This document shows, piece after piece, positions 18,003 through 25,846 of a stretch of 64,000 nt of DNA (positions within the stretch are counted from its first letter, which is position 1; each line of letters begins with the position of its first letter). The position numbers and the translations under genes are program-made. The DNA is from Pseudomonas sp. ok272 (GTDB taxonomy: Bacteria > Pseudomonadota > Gammaproteobacteria > Pseudomonadales > Pseudomonadaceae), in the NCBI RefSeq assembly GCF_900109995.1, contig NZ_FOCB01000013.1, positions 62,001-126,000 on the forward strand, given 5' to 3'. The notes beneath the pieces are model-generated. The model was not told the DNA's origin, did no database searches, and saw only the letters and a list, made by a program, of their open reading frames with translations.

Positions 18003-19043
18003 TCAAGGCGCCGGGTTCGGGTGGTCCTTGTGGATCGCCTCGATCCCCGCCAGGACTTCGTCCGAGAGCGTCAGGTCGAAGCTGGCGATGTTGCTGTCCA
18101 GTTGCTCCAGTGTCGTTGCGCCAATGATGTTGCTGGTGACGAACGGTTGTTGGGTGACAAAGGCCAGCGCCATCTGTGCCGGGTCCAGGCCGTGCTCACG
18201 GGCGAGTGCCACGTAGCGGCTGCAGGCGGCTTCCGACTGTGGGTTGAAATAGCGGCTGAAGCGGCTGTAGAGGCTCAAGCGGCCTTTTGCCGGGCGCGCG
18301 CCGCCCTCGTACTTGCCCGAGAGGAACCCGAACGCCAGCGGCGAGTAGGCGAGCAGGCCGCATTGTTCGCGAATGGCGACTTCCGCCAGGCCGATCTCGA
18401 AGCTGCGGTTCAGCAGGTTGTAGGGGTTTTGGATCGATACTGCGCGCGGCCAGCCTCGGGCTTCGGCCAGGGCCAGGAAGCGCATGGTGCCCCACGGGGT
18501 TTCATTGGACAGGCCGATGTGGCGAATCTTGCCAGCCTTGACCTGTTCGTCCAGGGCTTCGAGCGTGTCTTCCAGCGGGGTCAGGTTGACCTCGCTGGTG
18601 TGCTTGTAGCCCAGTTGCCCGAAGAAATTGGTGCTGCGCTCCGGCCAGTGCAGTTGGTACAGGTCGATGTAGTCGGTCTGCAAGCGCTTGAGGCTGGCAT
18701 CCAGGGCTTGCACGATGTGTTCGCGGTTGTGCTTGAGGTGGCCGTCGCGAATATAGTTGATGGTGTTGCCTGGGCCGGCGATCTTGCTGGCCAGGATCCA
18801 GTCGGCGCGGTCGCCACGAGTCTTGAAGTAATTGCCGATGTAGCGTTCGGTGCTGGCGTAGGTTTCTGCCTTGGGTGGCACCGGGTACATTTCGGCGGTG
18901 TCGATGAAATTGATCCCGGCGCTTTTAGCCCGCTCGATCTGCGCGAAGGCTTCAGCTTCGCTGTTTTGCTCACCCCAGGTCATGGTTCCGAGGCAGATGG
19001 CACTCACATTCAGTTGGGTGCGGCCTAGTTGGCGATAGTCCAT
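18003..19043 (-). CDS. Tas-like NADP(H)-dependent aldo/keto reductase
   Basis: Product of 346 aa, the same length as E. coli Tas. The aldo/keto reductase barrel shows DTAEMYP with the catalytic Tyr, the Lys in ILASKIAG, and the NADP-binding tail region. Characteristic are GTMTWGEQNSEAEAF and QLHWPERSTNFFGQLGY. The ATG at 19043 follows AAGGAGCACCCG; an upstream in-frame ATG (19097) would add 18 unlikely residues. In P. aeruginosa the orthologue also lies between the ACAD gene and rplM. The physiological substrate is unknown. Confidence 0.92.
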   Translation of the reverse strand: MDYRQLGRTQLNVSAICLGTMTWGEQNSEAEAFAQIERAKSAGINFIDTAEMYPVPPKAETYASTERYIGNYFKTRGDRADWILASKIAGPGNTINYIRDGHLKHNREHIVQALDASLKRLQTDYIDLYQLHWPERSTNFFGQLGYKHTSEVNLTPLEDTLEALDEQVKAGKIRHIGLSNETPWGTMRFLALAEARGWPRAVSIQNPYNLLNRSFEIGLAEVAIREQCGLLAYSPLAFGFLSGKYEGGARPAKGRLSLYSRFSRYFNPQSEAACSRYVALAREHGLDPAQMALAFVTQQPFVTSNIIGATTLEQLDSNIASFDLTLSDEVLAGIEAIHKDHPNPAP

Positions 19044-19213
19044 CGGGTGCTCCTTGGGCAAAACAATCATAAAAGCAGGTTGATATATTTTTCGCAATCT
19101 GCATAATTGCGCACCTCTTTCTGCAGTGGAAGTGATGCGCCGCCGCCGAAGAATCTTGCCGTTGAACGGACGCGCCGACCCGAGCCCCCGATAGCGTCTG
19201 TACCCGGCTGCCT

Positions 19214-19240
19214 TTGACTTGTCAAAGTACGCACTATTCA
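19214..19240 (+). promoter_or_regulatory. Probable promoter of rplM-rpsI
   Basis: TTGACT followed about 15-16 nt later by TATTCA, about 50 nt upstream of the rplM ATG. The spacing is slightly short, so the call is tentative; no other candidate in the gap looks better. Confidence 0.45.
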
Positions 19241-19288
19241 GTAAGATCCGCCGTCTAATTTACAAGGCGGCCCCTGAGGCTATAAAGA

Positions 19289-19717
19289 ATGAAAACTTTT
19301 ACTGCTAAACCGGAAACAGTAAAGCACGACTGGTTCGTCGTCGATGCTGCTGGTCAGACCCTGGGTCGTCTGGCCACCGAAATCGCGAGCCGTCTGCGTG
19401 GCAAGCACAAGCCTGAGTACACTCCGCACGTTGACACTGGCGACTACATCGTCGTGATCAATGCTGAGCAAGTACGTGTTACTGGTGCTAAAACCACTGA
19501 CAAAATGTACTACTCCCACTCCGGTTTCCCGGGCGGCATCAAGTCGATCAACTTTGAAAAGCTGATCGCCAAGGCCCCTGAGCGCGTGATCGAGACCGCG
19601 GTTAAAGGCATGCTGCCTAAAAACCCGCTGGGTCGCGACATGTACCGTAAGCTGAAAGTCTATGCGGGCGCTGCTCACCCTCATACTGCTCAGCAGCCCC
19701 AAGAACTGAAGTTTTAA
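19289..19717 (+). CDS. rplM: 50S ribosomal protein L13
   Basis: Product of 142 aa, exact family length. It opens MKTFTAKPETVKHDW and contains GRLATEIASRLRGKHKPEYTPH and the MLPKNPLGRDMYRKLKVY segment. An early-assembling protein of the large subunit. It forms an operon with rpsI, which starts 14 nt after the stop. Confidence 0.98.
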   Translation: MKTFTAKPETVKHDWFVVDAAGQTLGRLATEIASRLRGKHKPEYTPHVDTGDYIVVINAEQVRVTGAKTTDKMYYSHSGFPGGIKSINFEKLIAKAPERVIETAVKGMLPKNPLGRDMYRKLKVYAGAAHPHTAQQPQELKF

Positions 19718-19731
19718 CGGAATAGTTCATT

Positions 19732-20124
19732 ATGTCGGCGACTCAAAATTACGGCACTGGCCGTCGCAAGACCGCAACCGCACGCGTTTTCCTGCGTCCG
19801 GGTACCGGTAACATCTCCATCAACAACCGCACCCTGGAAAATTTCTTCGGTCGCGAAACTGCCCGCATGGTAGTTCGCCAGCCGCTGGAATTGACTGAGA
19901 CTGTCGAGAAGTTCGACATCTACGTCACCGTGATCGGTGGTGGTGTAAGTGGTCAAGCTGGCGCAATCCGCCACGGTATCACTCGCGCACTGATGCAGTA
20001 CGACGAAACCCTGCGTGGCGCTCTGCGCAAAGCTGGCTTCGTAACTCGCGATGCCCGTGAAGTTGAACGTAAGAAAGTCGGTCTGCGTAAAGCGCGTAAG
20101 CGTCCGCAGTACTCGAAGCGTTAA
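19732..20124 (+). CDS. rpsI: 30S ribosomal protein S9
   Basis: Product of 130 aa, exact family length. It begins MSATQNYGTGRRKTATARV and ends in the conserved basic tail RKARKRPQYSKR, whose final Arg reaches the P-site tRNA. Second gene of the rplM-rpsI operon, closed by a terminator. Confidence 0.98.
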   Translation: MSATQNYGTGRRKTATARVFLRPGTGNISINNRTLENFFGRETARMVVRQPLELTETVEKFDIYVTVIGGGVSGQAGAIRHGITRALMQYDETLRGALRKAGFVTRDAREVERKKVGLRKARKRPQYSKR

Positions 20125-20139
20125 TTCGCTTTCGCGTTC

Positions 20140-20176
20140 AAAACGCCCAGTCTCCTCGCGGAGCTGGGCGTTTTTT
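20140..20176 (+). terminator. Terminator after rpsI
   Basis: CGCCCAG (20144-20150) pairs with CTGGGCG (20164-20170), with an inner CTCC/GGAG extension and six following T. Confidence 0.92.
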
Positions 20177-20376
20177 ATGGGTGAAGTTTTTTGGTGTGAC
20201 AACTTGCCACATCCGCAGGGGCCCTATACTACAAGGCTTGGCGGTTTGCCCAGGTGGTAATTACCTTGTCAGAATTGGGGCTTTTCATTACCATTCGGCA
20301 AAATTTTTATAAGTTCAGATTTTTACTTAGTAGATGCCTGATTTAACAGGCCACAAAGCTGATGGGAGAGGACTGG

Positions 20377-20970
20377 ATGAGCAATGACGGCGTGAATACA
20401 GGCCGGCGTCGCTTCTTGGTAGCAGCCACATCCGTGGTGGGTGCTGCAGGAGCGGTGGGGGCTGCGGTCCCGTTCGTGGGGTCGTGGTTCCCTAGTGCCA
20501 AGGCGAAAGCCGCCGGTGCACCGGTGAAAGTGAATGTCAGCAAAATCGAGCCGGGTCAGCAATTGATTGCTGAGTGGCGCGGTCAGCCGGTGTTTATCGT
20601 TCGTCGAACCGAGGAGATTCTGGGCAACCTGAAAAAGATCGAAGACCAACTCTCCGATCCGGACTCCAAGAATTCGGTGCAACCGGCCTATGTCAATCCG
20701 GAGACGCGGTCGATCAAGCCAGAAATTCTGCTGCTGATCGGTATCTGCACCCACCTGGGGTGCTCGCCAACCTTCCGTCCAGAAGTGGCGCCAGTGGATC
20801 TTGGTCCGAAATGGGTGGGTGGCTATTTCTGCCCTTGCCATGGCTCCCACTACGACCTGGCTGGCCGCGTCTACAAGTCGCAACCTGCGCCTTTGAACCT
20901 GCCAGTTCCCCCGCATTCCTATGAGACCGATGAGATCATTATCATCGGCGTCGATACGGAGAAAGCGTGA
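20377..20970 (+). CDS. petA: Ubiquinol-cytochrome c reductase Rieske iron-sulfur subunit
   Basis: Product of 197 aa. Accepts an electron from ubiquinol and passes it to cytochrome c1 in complex III. The twin-arginine signal/anchor is at residues 9-35 (TGRRRFLVAAT). Box I CTHLGC starts at Cys124 (ligands Cys124 and His126) and box II CPCHGSHYD at Cys152 (ligands Cys152 and His155). The ATG at 20377 follows GAGAGGA; the frame opening at 20362 is less likely. The stop overlaps the petB start by one base. Confidence 0.97.
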   Translation: MSNDGVNTGRRRFLVAATSVVGAAGAVGAAVPFVGSWFPSAKAKAAGAPVKVNVSKIEPGQQLIAEWRGQPVFIVRRTEEILGNLKKIEDQLSDPDSKNSVQPAYVNPETRSIKPEILLLIGICTHLGCSPTFRPEVAPVDLGPKWVGGYFCPCHGSHYDLAGRVYKSQPAPLNLPVPPHSYETDEIIIIGVDTEKA

Positions 20971-22181
20971 TGAGCAAGTTCATGGATTGGGTTGATGCGC
21001 GTTTTCCCGCGACCAAAATGTGGGAAGACCATCTCAGCAAGTATTACGCCCCGAAGAACTTCAACTTCTTCTATTTCTTTGGCTCGCTGGCACTGCTGGT
21101 TCTGGTTAACCAGATCGTTACCGGTGTCTGGCTGACCATGAGCTACACCCCCTCGGCAGAAGAGGCGTTTGCCTCCGTCGAATACATCATGCGCGACGTC
21201 GAGTACGGCTCGATCCTGCGCCTGCTGCACTCCACTGGCGCTTCGGCGTTCTTCATCGTGGTCTATCTGCACATGTTCCGTGGCCTGCTCTACGGTTCGT
21301 ACCAGAAGCCGCGTGAGCTGGTGTGGGTGTTCGGCATGCTGATCTACCTGGCGCTGATGGCAGAGGCCTTCATGGGCTACCTGCTGCCGTGGGGCCAGAT
21401 GTCCTACTGGGGCGCCCAGGTGATCATTTCGCTGTTCGGTGCGATCCCGGTCATCGGTGACGACCTGACCCAGTGGATCCGTGGTGACTACCTGATTTCG
21501 GGCATCACCCTGAACCGCTTCTTCGCCTTGCACGTCGTGGCCCTGCCGATCGTGATTCTCGGCCTGGTGGTGTTGCACGTCCTGGCACTGCACGAAGTCG
21601 GTTCCAACAACCCGGACGGCGTGGACATCAAGAAGTACAAGGACGAAAACGGCGTACCGCTGGATGGCATCGCCTTCCACCCGTACTACACCGTGAAAGA
21701 TATCGTCGGCGTAGTGGTGTTCCTGTTCATCTTCTGCTCGATCGTGTTCTTCTTCCCGGAAATGGGCGGTTACTTCCTTGAGAAGCCGAACTTTGAAGTA
21801 GCGAACGCCTTCAAGACCCCTGAGCACATCGCTCCGGTCTGGTACTTCACCCCGTTCTACGCGATTTTGCGTGCGGTTCCAGACAAGCTCCTGGGCGTGA
21901 TTGCCATGGGTGCTGCGATTGCCGTGTTGTTCGTCCTGCCCTGGCTTGACCGTAGTCCGGTCAAATCCATGCGCTACAAAGGCTGGATGAGCAAGATTTG
22001 GCTCTGGGTGTTCTGCATTTCGTTCGTGATCCTGGGTGTGCTGGGTGTGTTGGCGCCTACACCAGGTCGTACGCTGCTGTCGCAGGTATGCACCTTCCTG
22101 TACTTCGCCTACTTCCTCCTGATGCCGTTCTATACCAGGCTCGAGAAGACCAAACCGGTTCCGGAAAGGGTGACTGGCTGA
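20970..22181 (+). CDS. petB: Cytochrome b of the bc1 complex
   Basis: Product of 403 aa. A multi-spanning membrane protein with the two b-haem sites. Visible are HSTGASAFFIVVYLHMFRGL, LPWGQMSYWGAQV and the Qo-site region PVIGDDLTQWIRGDY with FFALHVVALP. The length fits a full bacterial cytochrome b rather than the split b6/subunit IV form. Start and stop both overlap neighbouring genes by one base, so petABC are translationally coupled. Confidence 0.97.
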   Translation: MSKFMDWVDARFPATKMWEDHLSKYYAPKNFNFFYFFGSLALLVLVNQIVTGVWLTMSYTPSAEEAFASVEYIMRDVEYGSILRLLHSTGASAFFIVVYLHMFRGLLYGSYQKPRELVWVFGMLIYLALMAEAFMGYLLPWGQMSYWGAQVIISLFGAIPVIGDDLTQWIRGDYLISGITLNRFFALHVVALPIVILGLVVLHVLALHEVGSNNPDGVDIKKYKDENGVPLDGIAFHPYYTVKDIVGVVVFLFIFCSIVFFFPEMGGYFLEKPNFEVANAFKTPEHIAPVWYFTPFYAILRAVPDKLLGVIAMGAAIAVLFVLPWLDRSPVKSMRYKGWMSKIWLWVFCISFVILGVLGVLAPTPGRTLLSQVCTFLYFAYFLLMPFYTRLEKTKPVPERVTG

Positions 22182-22963
22182 TGAAAAAGCTATTTGCTGT
22201 ACTGATTCTTGCTGCTTTGCCTGTCTTGTCCTTCGCGGCCGAGCACGGTGGTCCAGAGCTTGAAAAGGTCGATATCGACGTCTCTGACAAAGCGGCAATG
22301 CAAGATGGCGCGCGTACGTTCGCCAACTACTGCATGGGTTGCCACAGTGCCAAGTTCCAGCGCTATGAGCGCGTTGCCGACGATCTGGGGATTCCCCACG
22401 ATGTGATGCTCAAGAACCTGGTGTTCACCGGCGCCAAGATTGGCGACCACATGAGCATCGGCATGCAGCCGGCAGACGCCAAGGCCTGGTTCGGTGCTGC
22501 ACCGCCTGACCTGACCCTGGTAGCTCGTGTTCGCGGCACTGACTGGCTCTACAACTACCTGAAATCGTTCTACGAAGATCCGACACGTCCTTGGGGCGTG
22601 AACAACAAGGTGTTCCCGAACGTGGGTATGCCTAACGTGTTGGTCGGGCTTCAAGGTCGCCAGGTTGTCGGTTGCAAGCAGGTTCAGATCGTCGAAGACG
22701 GTAAGAAGCAATATGATCCGCTGACCGGTACGCCGCTGACGCATGAAGCGTGCGATCAGTTGACCATCGTGCCGAAGACCGGTGCTCTGACTGAAGAGCA
22801 GTTCGATGAGAAGGTCAAGAATCTGGTAACCTTCCTCGCTTACTCGGCTAACCCGGTTAAGCTGGAGCATCAGCGCATTGGTACCTATGTATTGCTGTAC
22901 CTGGCGTTCTTCTTCGTATTCGCTTACTTGCTCAAGCGCGAATACTGGAAAGACGTGCACTGA
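22181..22963 (+). CDS. petC: Cytochrome c1 of the bc1 complex
   Basis: Product of 260 aa. The signal peptide MKKLFAVLILAALPVLSFA directs export. The c-type haem motif CMGCH lies near residue 50. A C-terminal membrane anchor, YVLLYLAFFFVFAYLL, is followed by KREYWKDVH. Passes electrons from the Rieske centre to a soluble or membrane cytochrome c. Last gene of petABC. Confidence 0.97.
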   Translation: MKKLFAVLILAALPVLSFAAEHGGPELEKVDIDVSDKAAMQDGARTFANYCMGCHSAKFQRYERVADDLGIPHDVMLKNLVFTGAKIGDHMSIGMQPADAKAWFGAAPPDLTLVARVRGTDWLYNYLKSFYEDPTRPWGVNNKVFPNVGMPNVLVGLQGRQVVGCKQVQIVEDGKKQYDPLTGTPLTHEACDQLTIVPKTGALTEEQFDEKVKNLVTFLAYSANPVKLEHQRIGTYVLLYLAFFFVFAYLLKREYWKDVH

Positions 22964-22992
22964 TAAAGTTTCAAGCAATTGCTGTTAATCGC

Positions 22993-23075
22993 GCGCGCCC
23001 AAGGGCGCCTCTGAAACGTAACGAATCTGGTGATCCAGGTGTTACGGGAGGCGCCCTCTGGGCGCGCTCGTTTTT
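22993..23075 (+). terminator. Long multi-arm hairpin and T-run between petC and sspA
   Basis: GCGCGCCC (22993-23000) pairs with GGGCGCGC (23060-23067), and after a small internal loop GGGCGCCTC (23003-23011) pairs with GAGGCGCCC (23048-23056). Inside, CGTAAC/GTTACG (23017-23022, 23041-23046) and CTGG/CCAG arms can also form. Five T follow at 23071-23075. It is far longer than the other terminators in the window. Confidence 0.85.
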
Positions 23076-23112
23076 CCGCTCCCGATAATTTCTACAAGCG
23101 AGGAGGACCGCC

Positions 23113-23730
23113 ATGGGCGTGACCAATCGGTTGGCCTGTTACTCCGACCCCGCCGACCACTATTCCCACCGAGTGCGAATCGTACTGGCAGAGAAGGGTG
23201 TCAGCGCCGAGATCATTAGCGTGGAGGTGGGTCGTCATCCACCAAAACTGATCGAAGTGAACCCTTACGGCAGTTTGCCCACGCTGGTCGATCGTGACCT
23301 GGCGCTGTGGGAATCTACCGTGGTGATGGAATATCTGGATGAGCGTTACCCGCATCCGCCGCTCCTGCCGGTTTATCCGGTGGCGCGTGCCAACAGTCGG
23401 CTGCTGATCCATCGCATTCAGCGCGACTGGTGTGGTCTTGTGGACCTGATCCTGGATTCGCGCACCAAGGAGCCCGCTCGCGTTCAGGCGCGTAAAGAGC
23501 TGCGTGAAAGCCTCACGGGTGTTTCGCCGCTGTTCGCCGACAAGCCGTTTTTCTTGAGTGAGGAACAAAGCCTGGTGGACTGCTGCCTATTGCCAATACT
23601 CTGGCGTTTACCGATTCTGGGTATTGAACTGCCGCGGCCAGCCAAGCCGCTGCTTGATTATATGGAGCGCCAGTTTGCGCGTGAGGCATTCCAGGCGAGT
23701 TTGTCTGGTGTCGAGCGCGACATGCGCTAA
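23113..23730 (+). CDS. sspA: Stringent starvation protein A
   Basis: Product of 205 aa with a glutathione S-transferase fold. The N-terminal thioredoxin-like part (about 8-85) includes SHRVRIVLAEKGV; the helical C-terminal part follows. It binds RNA polymerase holoenzyme and affects virulence and stress genes; it lacks GST catalysis. The ATG at 23113 follows AGGAGG. sspB follows after 16 nt. Confidence 0.95.
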   Translation: MGVTNRLACYSDPADHYSHRVRIVLAEKGVSAEIISVEVGRHPPKLIEVNPYGSLPTLVDRDLALWESTVVMEYLDERYPHPPLLPVYPVARANSRLLIHRIQRDWCGLVDLILDSRTKEPARVQARKELRESLTGVSPLFADKPFFLSEEQSLVDCCLLPILWRLPILGIELPRPAKPLLDYMERQFAREAFQASLSGVERDMR

Positions 23731-23746
23731 GGCTTAAGGAGCCGTT

Positions 23747-24157
23747 ATGAACTCCAGTCGACCTTATTTGGTCCGTGCGCTCTATGAGTGGATTGTGGAC
23801 AACGATTGCACCCCGCACATGCTGGTCAATTCCGAGTATCCATCGGTACAGGTGCCGCAGGGTTTTGCCAGCGATGGACAGATCGTCCTGAACGTTTCGC
23901 CGGCCGCCGTGCGTCATTTGCACATGGATAACGATGCCGTAAGTTTCGAAGGCCGCTTCGGTGGTGTGCCGCACACGCTGTACGTGCCTGTTGCCGCGAT
24001 CCTGGGCATTTACGCCCGGGAGAATGGTCAGGGCATGGTGTTCGATCTGGAGTCGCCTGTAGGCGACGAGGAAGAGGTCGAGCCGGAAGATGATCTGCCG
24101 CCGGACAACGAACCGCCGCGCCCTAGCGGTCGGCCAAGTCTGAAAGTGGTGAAGTAA
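23747..24157 (+). CDS. sspB: ClpXP protease specificity-enhancing factor
   Basis: Product of 136 aa. The N-terminal substrate-binding domain (about 1-105; LVRALYEWIVDNDCTPHMLV) recognises SsrA-tagged proteins. An acidic flexible linker (GDEEEVEPEDDLPPDNEPP) and a short basic end PSLKVVK that docks on ClpX follow. Operon with sspA; AAGGA precedes the ATG. Confidence 0.95.
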   Translation: MNSSRPYLVRALYEWIVDNDCTPHMLVNSEYPSVQVPQGFASDGQIVLNVSPAAVRHLHMDNDAVSFEGRFGGVPHTLYVPVAAILGIYARENGQGMVFDLESPVGDEEEVEPEDDLPPDNEPPRPSGRPSLKVVK

Positions 24158-24159
24158 TA

Positions 24160-24190
24160 AAAAAGGCGATCCAGAAGGATCGCCTTTTTT
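24160..24190. terminator. Bidirectional terminator between sspB and BON lipoprotein gene
   Basis: A stem of AAAAGGCGATCC and GGATCGCCTTTT with an AGAA loop, A-rich on one side and T-rich on the other. It serves the convergent sspB and BON-domain genes. Confidence 0.95.
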
Positions 24191-24211
24191 GTGCCTGCCG
24201 GTCTGGCTACA

Positions 24212-24793
24212 TCAATTGATGTACTCGAACAGCTTCACAATCTTTTGCACGCCGGAAACACTTTGCACGAGATTGGTGGCCTGGTTCGCCTCCTGCTGGG
24301 TCAGCAGGCCCAACATGTAGACGATGCCGTTCTCGGTCACGACCTTGATGCGCGAGCCGGGGATGTTCGCATCGGCCAGCATCTGGGTTTTGATCTTGGT
24401 CGTCAGCCAGGCGTCGTTTTGCCGGGCGAGGTAGCTGGACGGTGGCAGGATTTGCAGCTCGTTGTGGACCTTTTTCACCCGCTGGACATCGGCTGCGGCC
24501 TGTTCGGCCTTGGCCTTGAGGTCTTCGCGAGGCGTTTGCCCGGCCAGCAGCACCACGCCGTTGAAGCTGGTGACGACGATGTGCGAATCCTTGTCCAGGG
24601 CTGGATCGGCCTTGGCCACGTTGACGCCGACCTTGGTTTCGATCAGGGAGTCGTCAATCTTGCTGCCGAAGGTGCGCGTGCCGCGATCATCCTCGATAGG
24701 GGTTTCACGGGTGGCGCTCACCACGGAGGTGCAGCCGTTGATGGCGATTACGCTCAAGGTCAGGGCCAGAAGGCCTAGGCGATTAAGGGTCAT
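24212..24793 (-). CDS. dolP: BON-domain outer-membrane lipoprotein (DolP/YraP-like)
   Basis: Product of 193 aa. Lipoprotein signal with the acylated Cys at residue 21 (AINGC). Two BON domains follow: about 45-115 (SKIDDSLIETKVGV ... VHNELQI) and about 120-190 (LTTKIKTQMLAD ... VQKIVKLFEYI). The E. coli relative DolP sits at the division site outer membrane and supports envelope integrity. The start overlaps the stop of the upstream SIS-domain gene by 4 nt. Last gene of the lpoA-yraN-gmhA-dolP operon. Confidence 0.9.
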   Translation of the reverse strand: MTLNRLGLLALTLSVIAINGCTSVVSATRETPIEDDRGTRTFGSKIDDSLIETKVGVNVAKADPALDKDSHIVVTSFNGVVLLAGQTPREDLKAKAEQAAADVQRVKKVHNELQILPPSSYLARQNDAWLTTKIKTQMLADANIPGSRIKVVTENGIVYMLGLLTQQEANQATNLVQSVSGVQKIVKLFEYIN

Positions 24794-25383
24794 TCTTCAC
24801 TCCCGAACAGTTGGCTGTCGATCAAGTCGCAAAGGCAGTGGATCGCCAGCAGGTGAACTTCCTGAATGCGTGCAGTGACATTGGCCGGAACGCGAATCTC
24901 GACGTCCTCGGGCAATAGCAGCGATGCCATGCCGCCGCCGTCGCGACCGGTCAATGCTACGACAATCATTTCGCGATCATGTGCGGCCTGGATCGCTTGA
25001 ATAATGTTGGCCGAGTTACCGCTGGTGGAAATCGCCAGCAGGACGTCGCCTGGTTGTCCCAGGGCGCGGATCTGCTTGGAGAAGATTTCGTTGTAGCTGT
25101 AGTCGTTGGCGATCGAGGTGATCGTCGAGCTGTCGGTGGTCAGTGCGATGGCCGGCAGGCTTGGGCGCTCGCGTTCGAAGCGATTGAGCAGCTCGGATGA
25201 GAAATGCTGGGCATCGCCGGCCGACCCGCCATTGCCGCACGAAAGCATTTTGCCTTCGTTGAGCAGGGCATTGACCATCACTTGACTGGCTTGCTCGATG
25301 TGCGGTGCAAGTACGTCCATCGCCTGTTGCTTGGTGTCGATACTGGCCTGAAAAAGCTGGCGAATTCGGGATTGCATGTCCAT
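24790..25383 (-). CDS. gmhA: Phosphoheptose isomerase / DiaA-like SIS protein
   Basis: Product of 197 aa from ATG 25383 (MDMQSRIRQLFQ), with AAGGT upstream; the frame opening at 25494 is not credible. SIS domain with SCGNGGSAGDAQHFSSEL and AISTSGNSANI. Glu64 and His182 match the catalytic pair of GmhA, which makes D-glycero-D-manno-heptose 7-phosphate for LPS inner core. The operon position equals that of E. coli diaA, a replication-initiation SIS protein of the same fold, so a DiaA-type role is the alternative. Confidence 0.88.
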   Translation of the reverse strand: MDMQSRIRQLFQASIDTKQQAMDVLAPHIEQASQVMVNALLNEGKMLSCGNGGSAGDAQHFSSELLNRFERERPSLPAIALTTDSSTITSIANDYSYNEIFSKQIRALGQPGDVLLAISTSGNSANIIQAIQAAHDREMIVVALTGRDGGGMASLLLPEDVEIRVPANVTARIQEVHLLAIHCLCDLIDSQLFGSEE

Positions 25384-25483
25384 CTGTGTGACCTTAAGTG
25401 GCGCGGCTTGGTGGCACAGCGATGTGCGGCCCGCAAAGCAAAGAGCAAAAGTGTGGGTGAATAATGGCTGAGATTGAAAGCGC

Positions 25484-25846
25484 TCAGCTATCAAAGGCGT
25501 TCCGTAGCCAGTTCAGATCATTTGCGGTGCTATCCATGGCGACCACATCAAAACGGCAGGGAGAGTCAGCCCAGCGCGACTCGCTTTGCAGGAAGTACTG
25601 CGCGGCGAGTATCAGTTTTTGACGCTTGCGTGCGTCGATGCTGTCGAGCGCACCACCCCATTGGGTGTTTTTTCTGTAGCGGACTTCGACGAATACTACT
25701 GTATCGCCGTCAAGCATGACCAGATCAAGCTCGCCGCGCTTACACAACCAGTTCTGCGCCAGCAGGCGCAGACCCTGTTGCTGGAGATGCTTGAGCGCCA
25801 GGCCTTCGGCATCCCGGCCGCTTTGCTGGCGTGACCTGTCGGGCAT
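25484..25846 (-). CDS. yraN: YraN family (UPF0102) endonuclease-like protein
   Basis: Product of 120 aa. The restriction-endonuclease-like fold motif GELDLVMLDGDTVVFVEVRYRK shows the E-x-D and VEV-x-K-type catalytic core of the family. Cellular role unproven. Its ATG at 25846 overlaps the lpoA stop by one base (TAATG). The longer frame upstream overlaps lpoA and is rejected. Confidence 0.9.
   Translation of the reverse strand: MPDRSRQQSGRDAEGLALKHLQQQGLRLLAQNWLCKRGELDLVMLDGDTVVFVEVRYRKNTQWGGALDSIDARKRQKLILAAQYFLQSESRWADSPCRFDVVAMDSTANDLNWLRNAFDS

Noticed and set aside
20919..22298. 459-codon minus-strand frame over petB
   Set aside because: Antisense shadow of cytochrome b, extremely rich in His, Gln and Asp.
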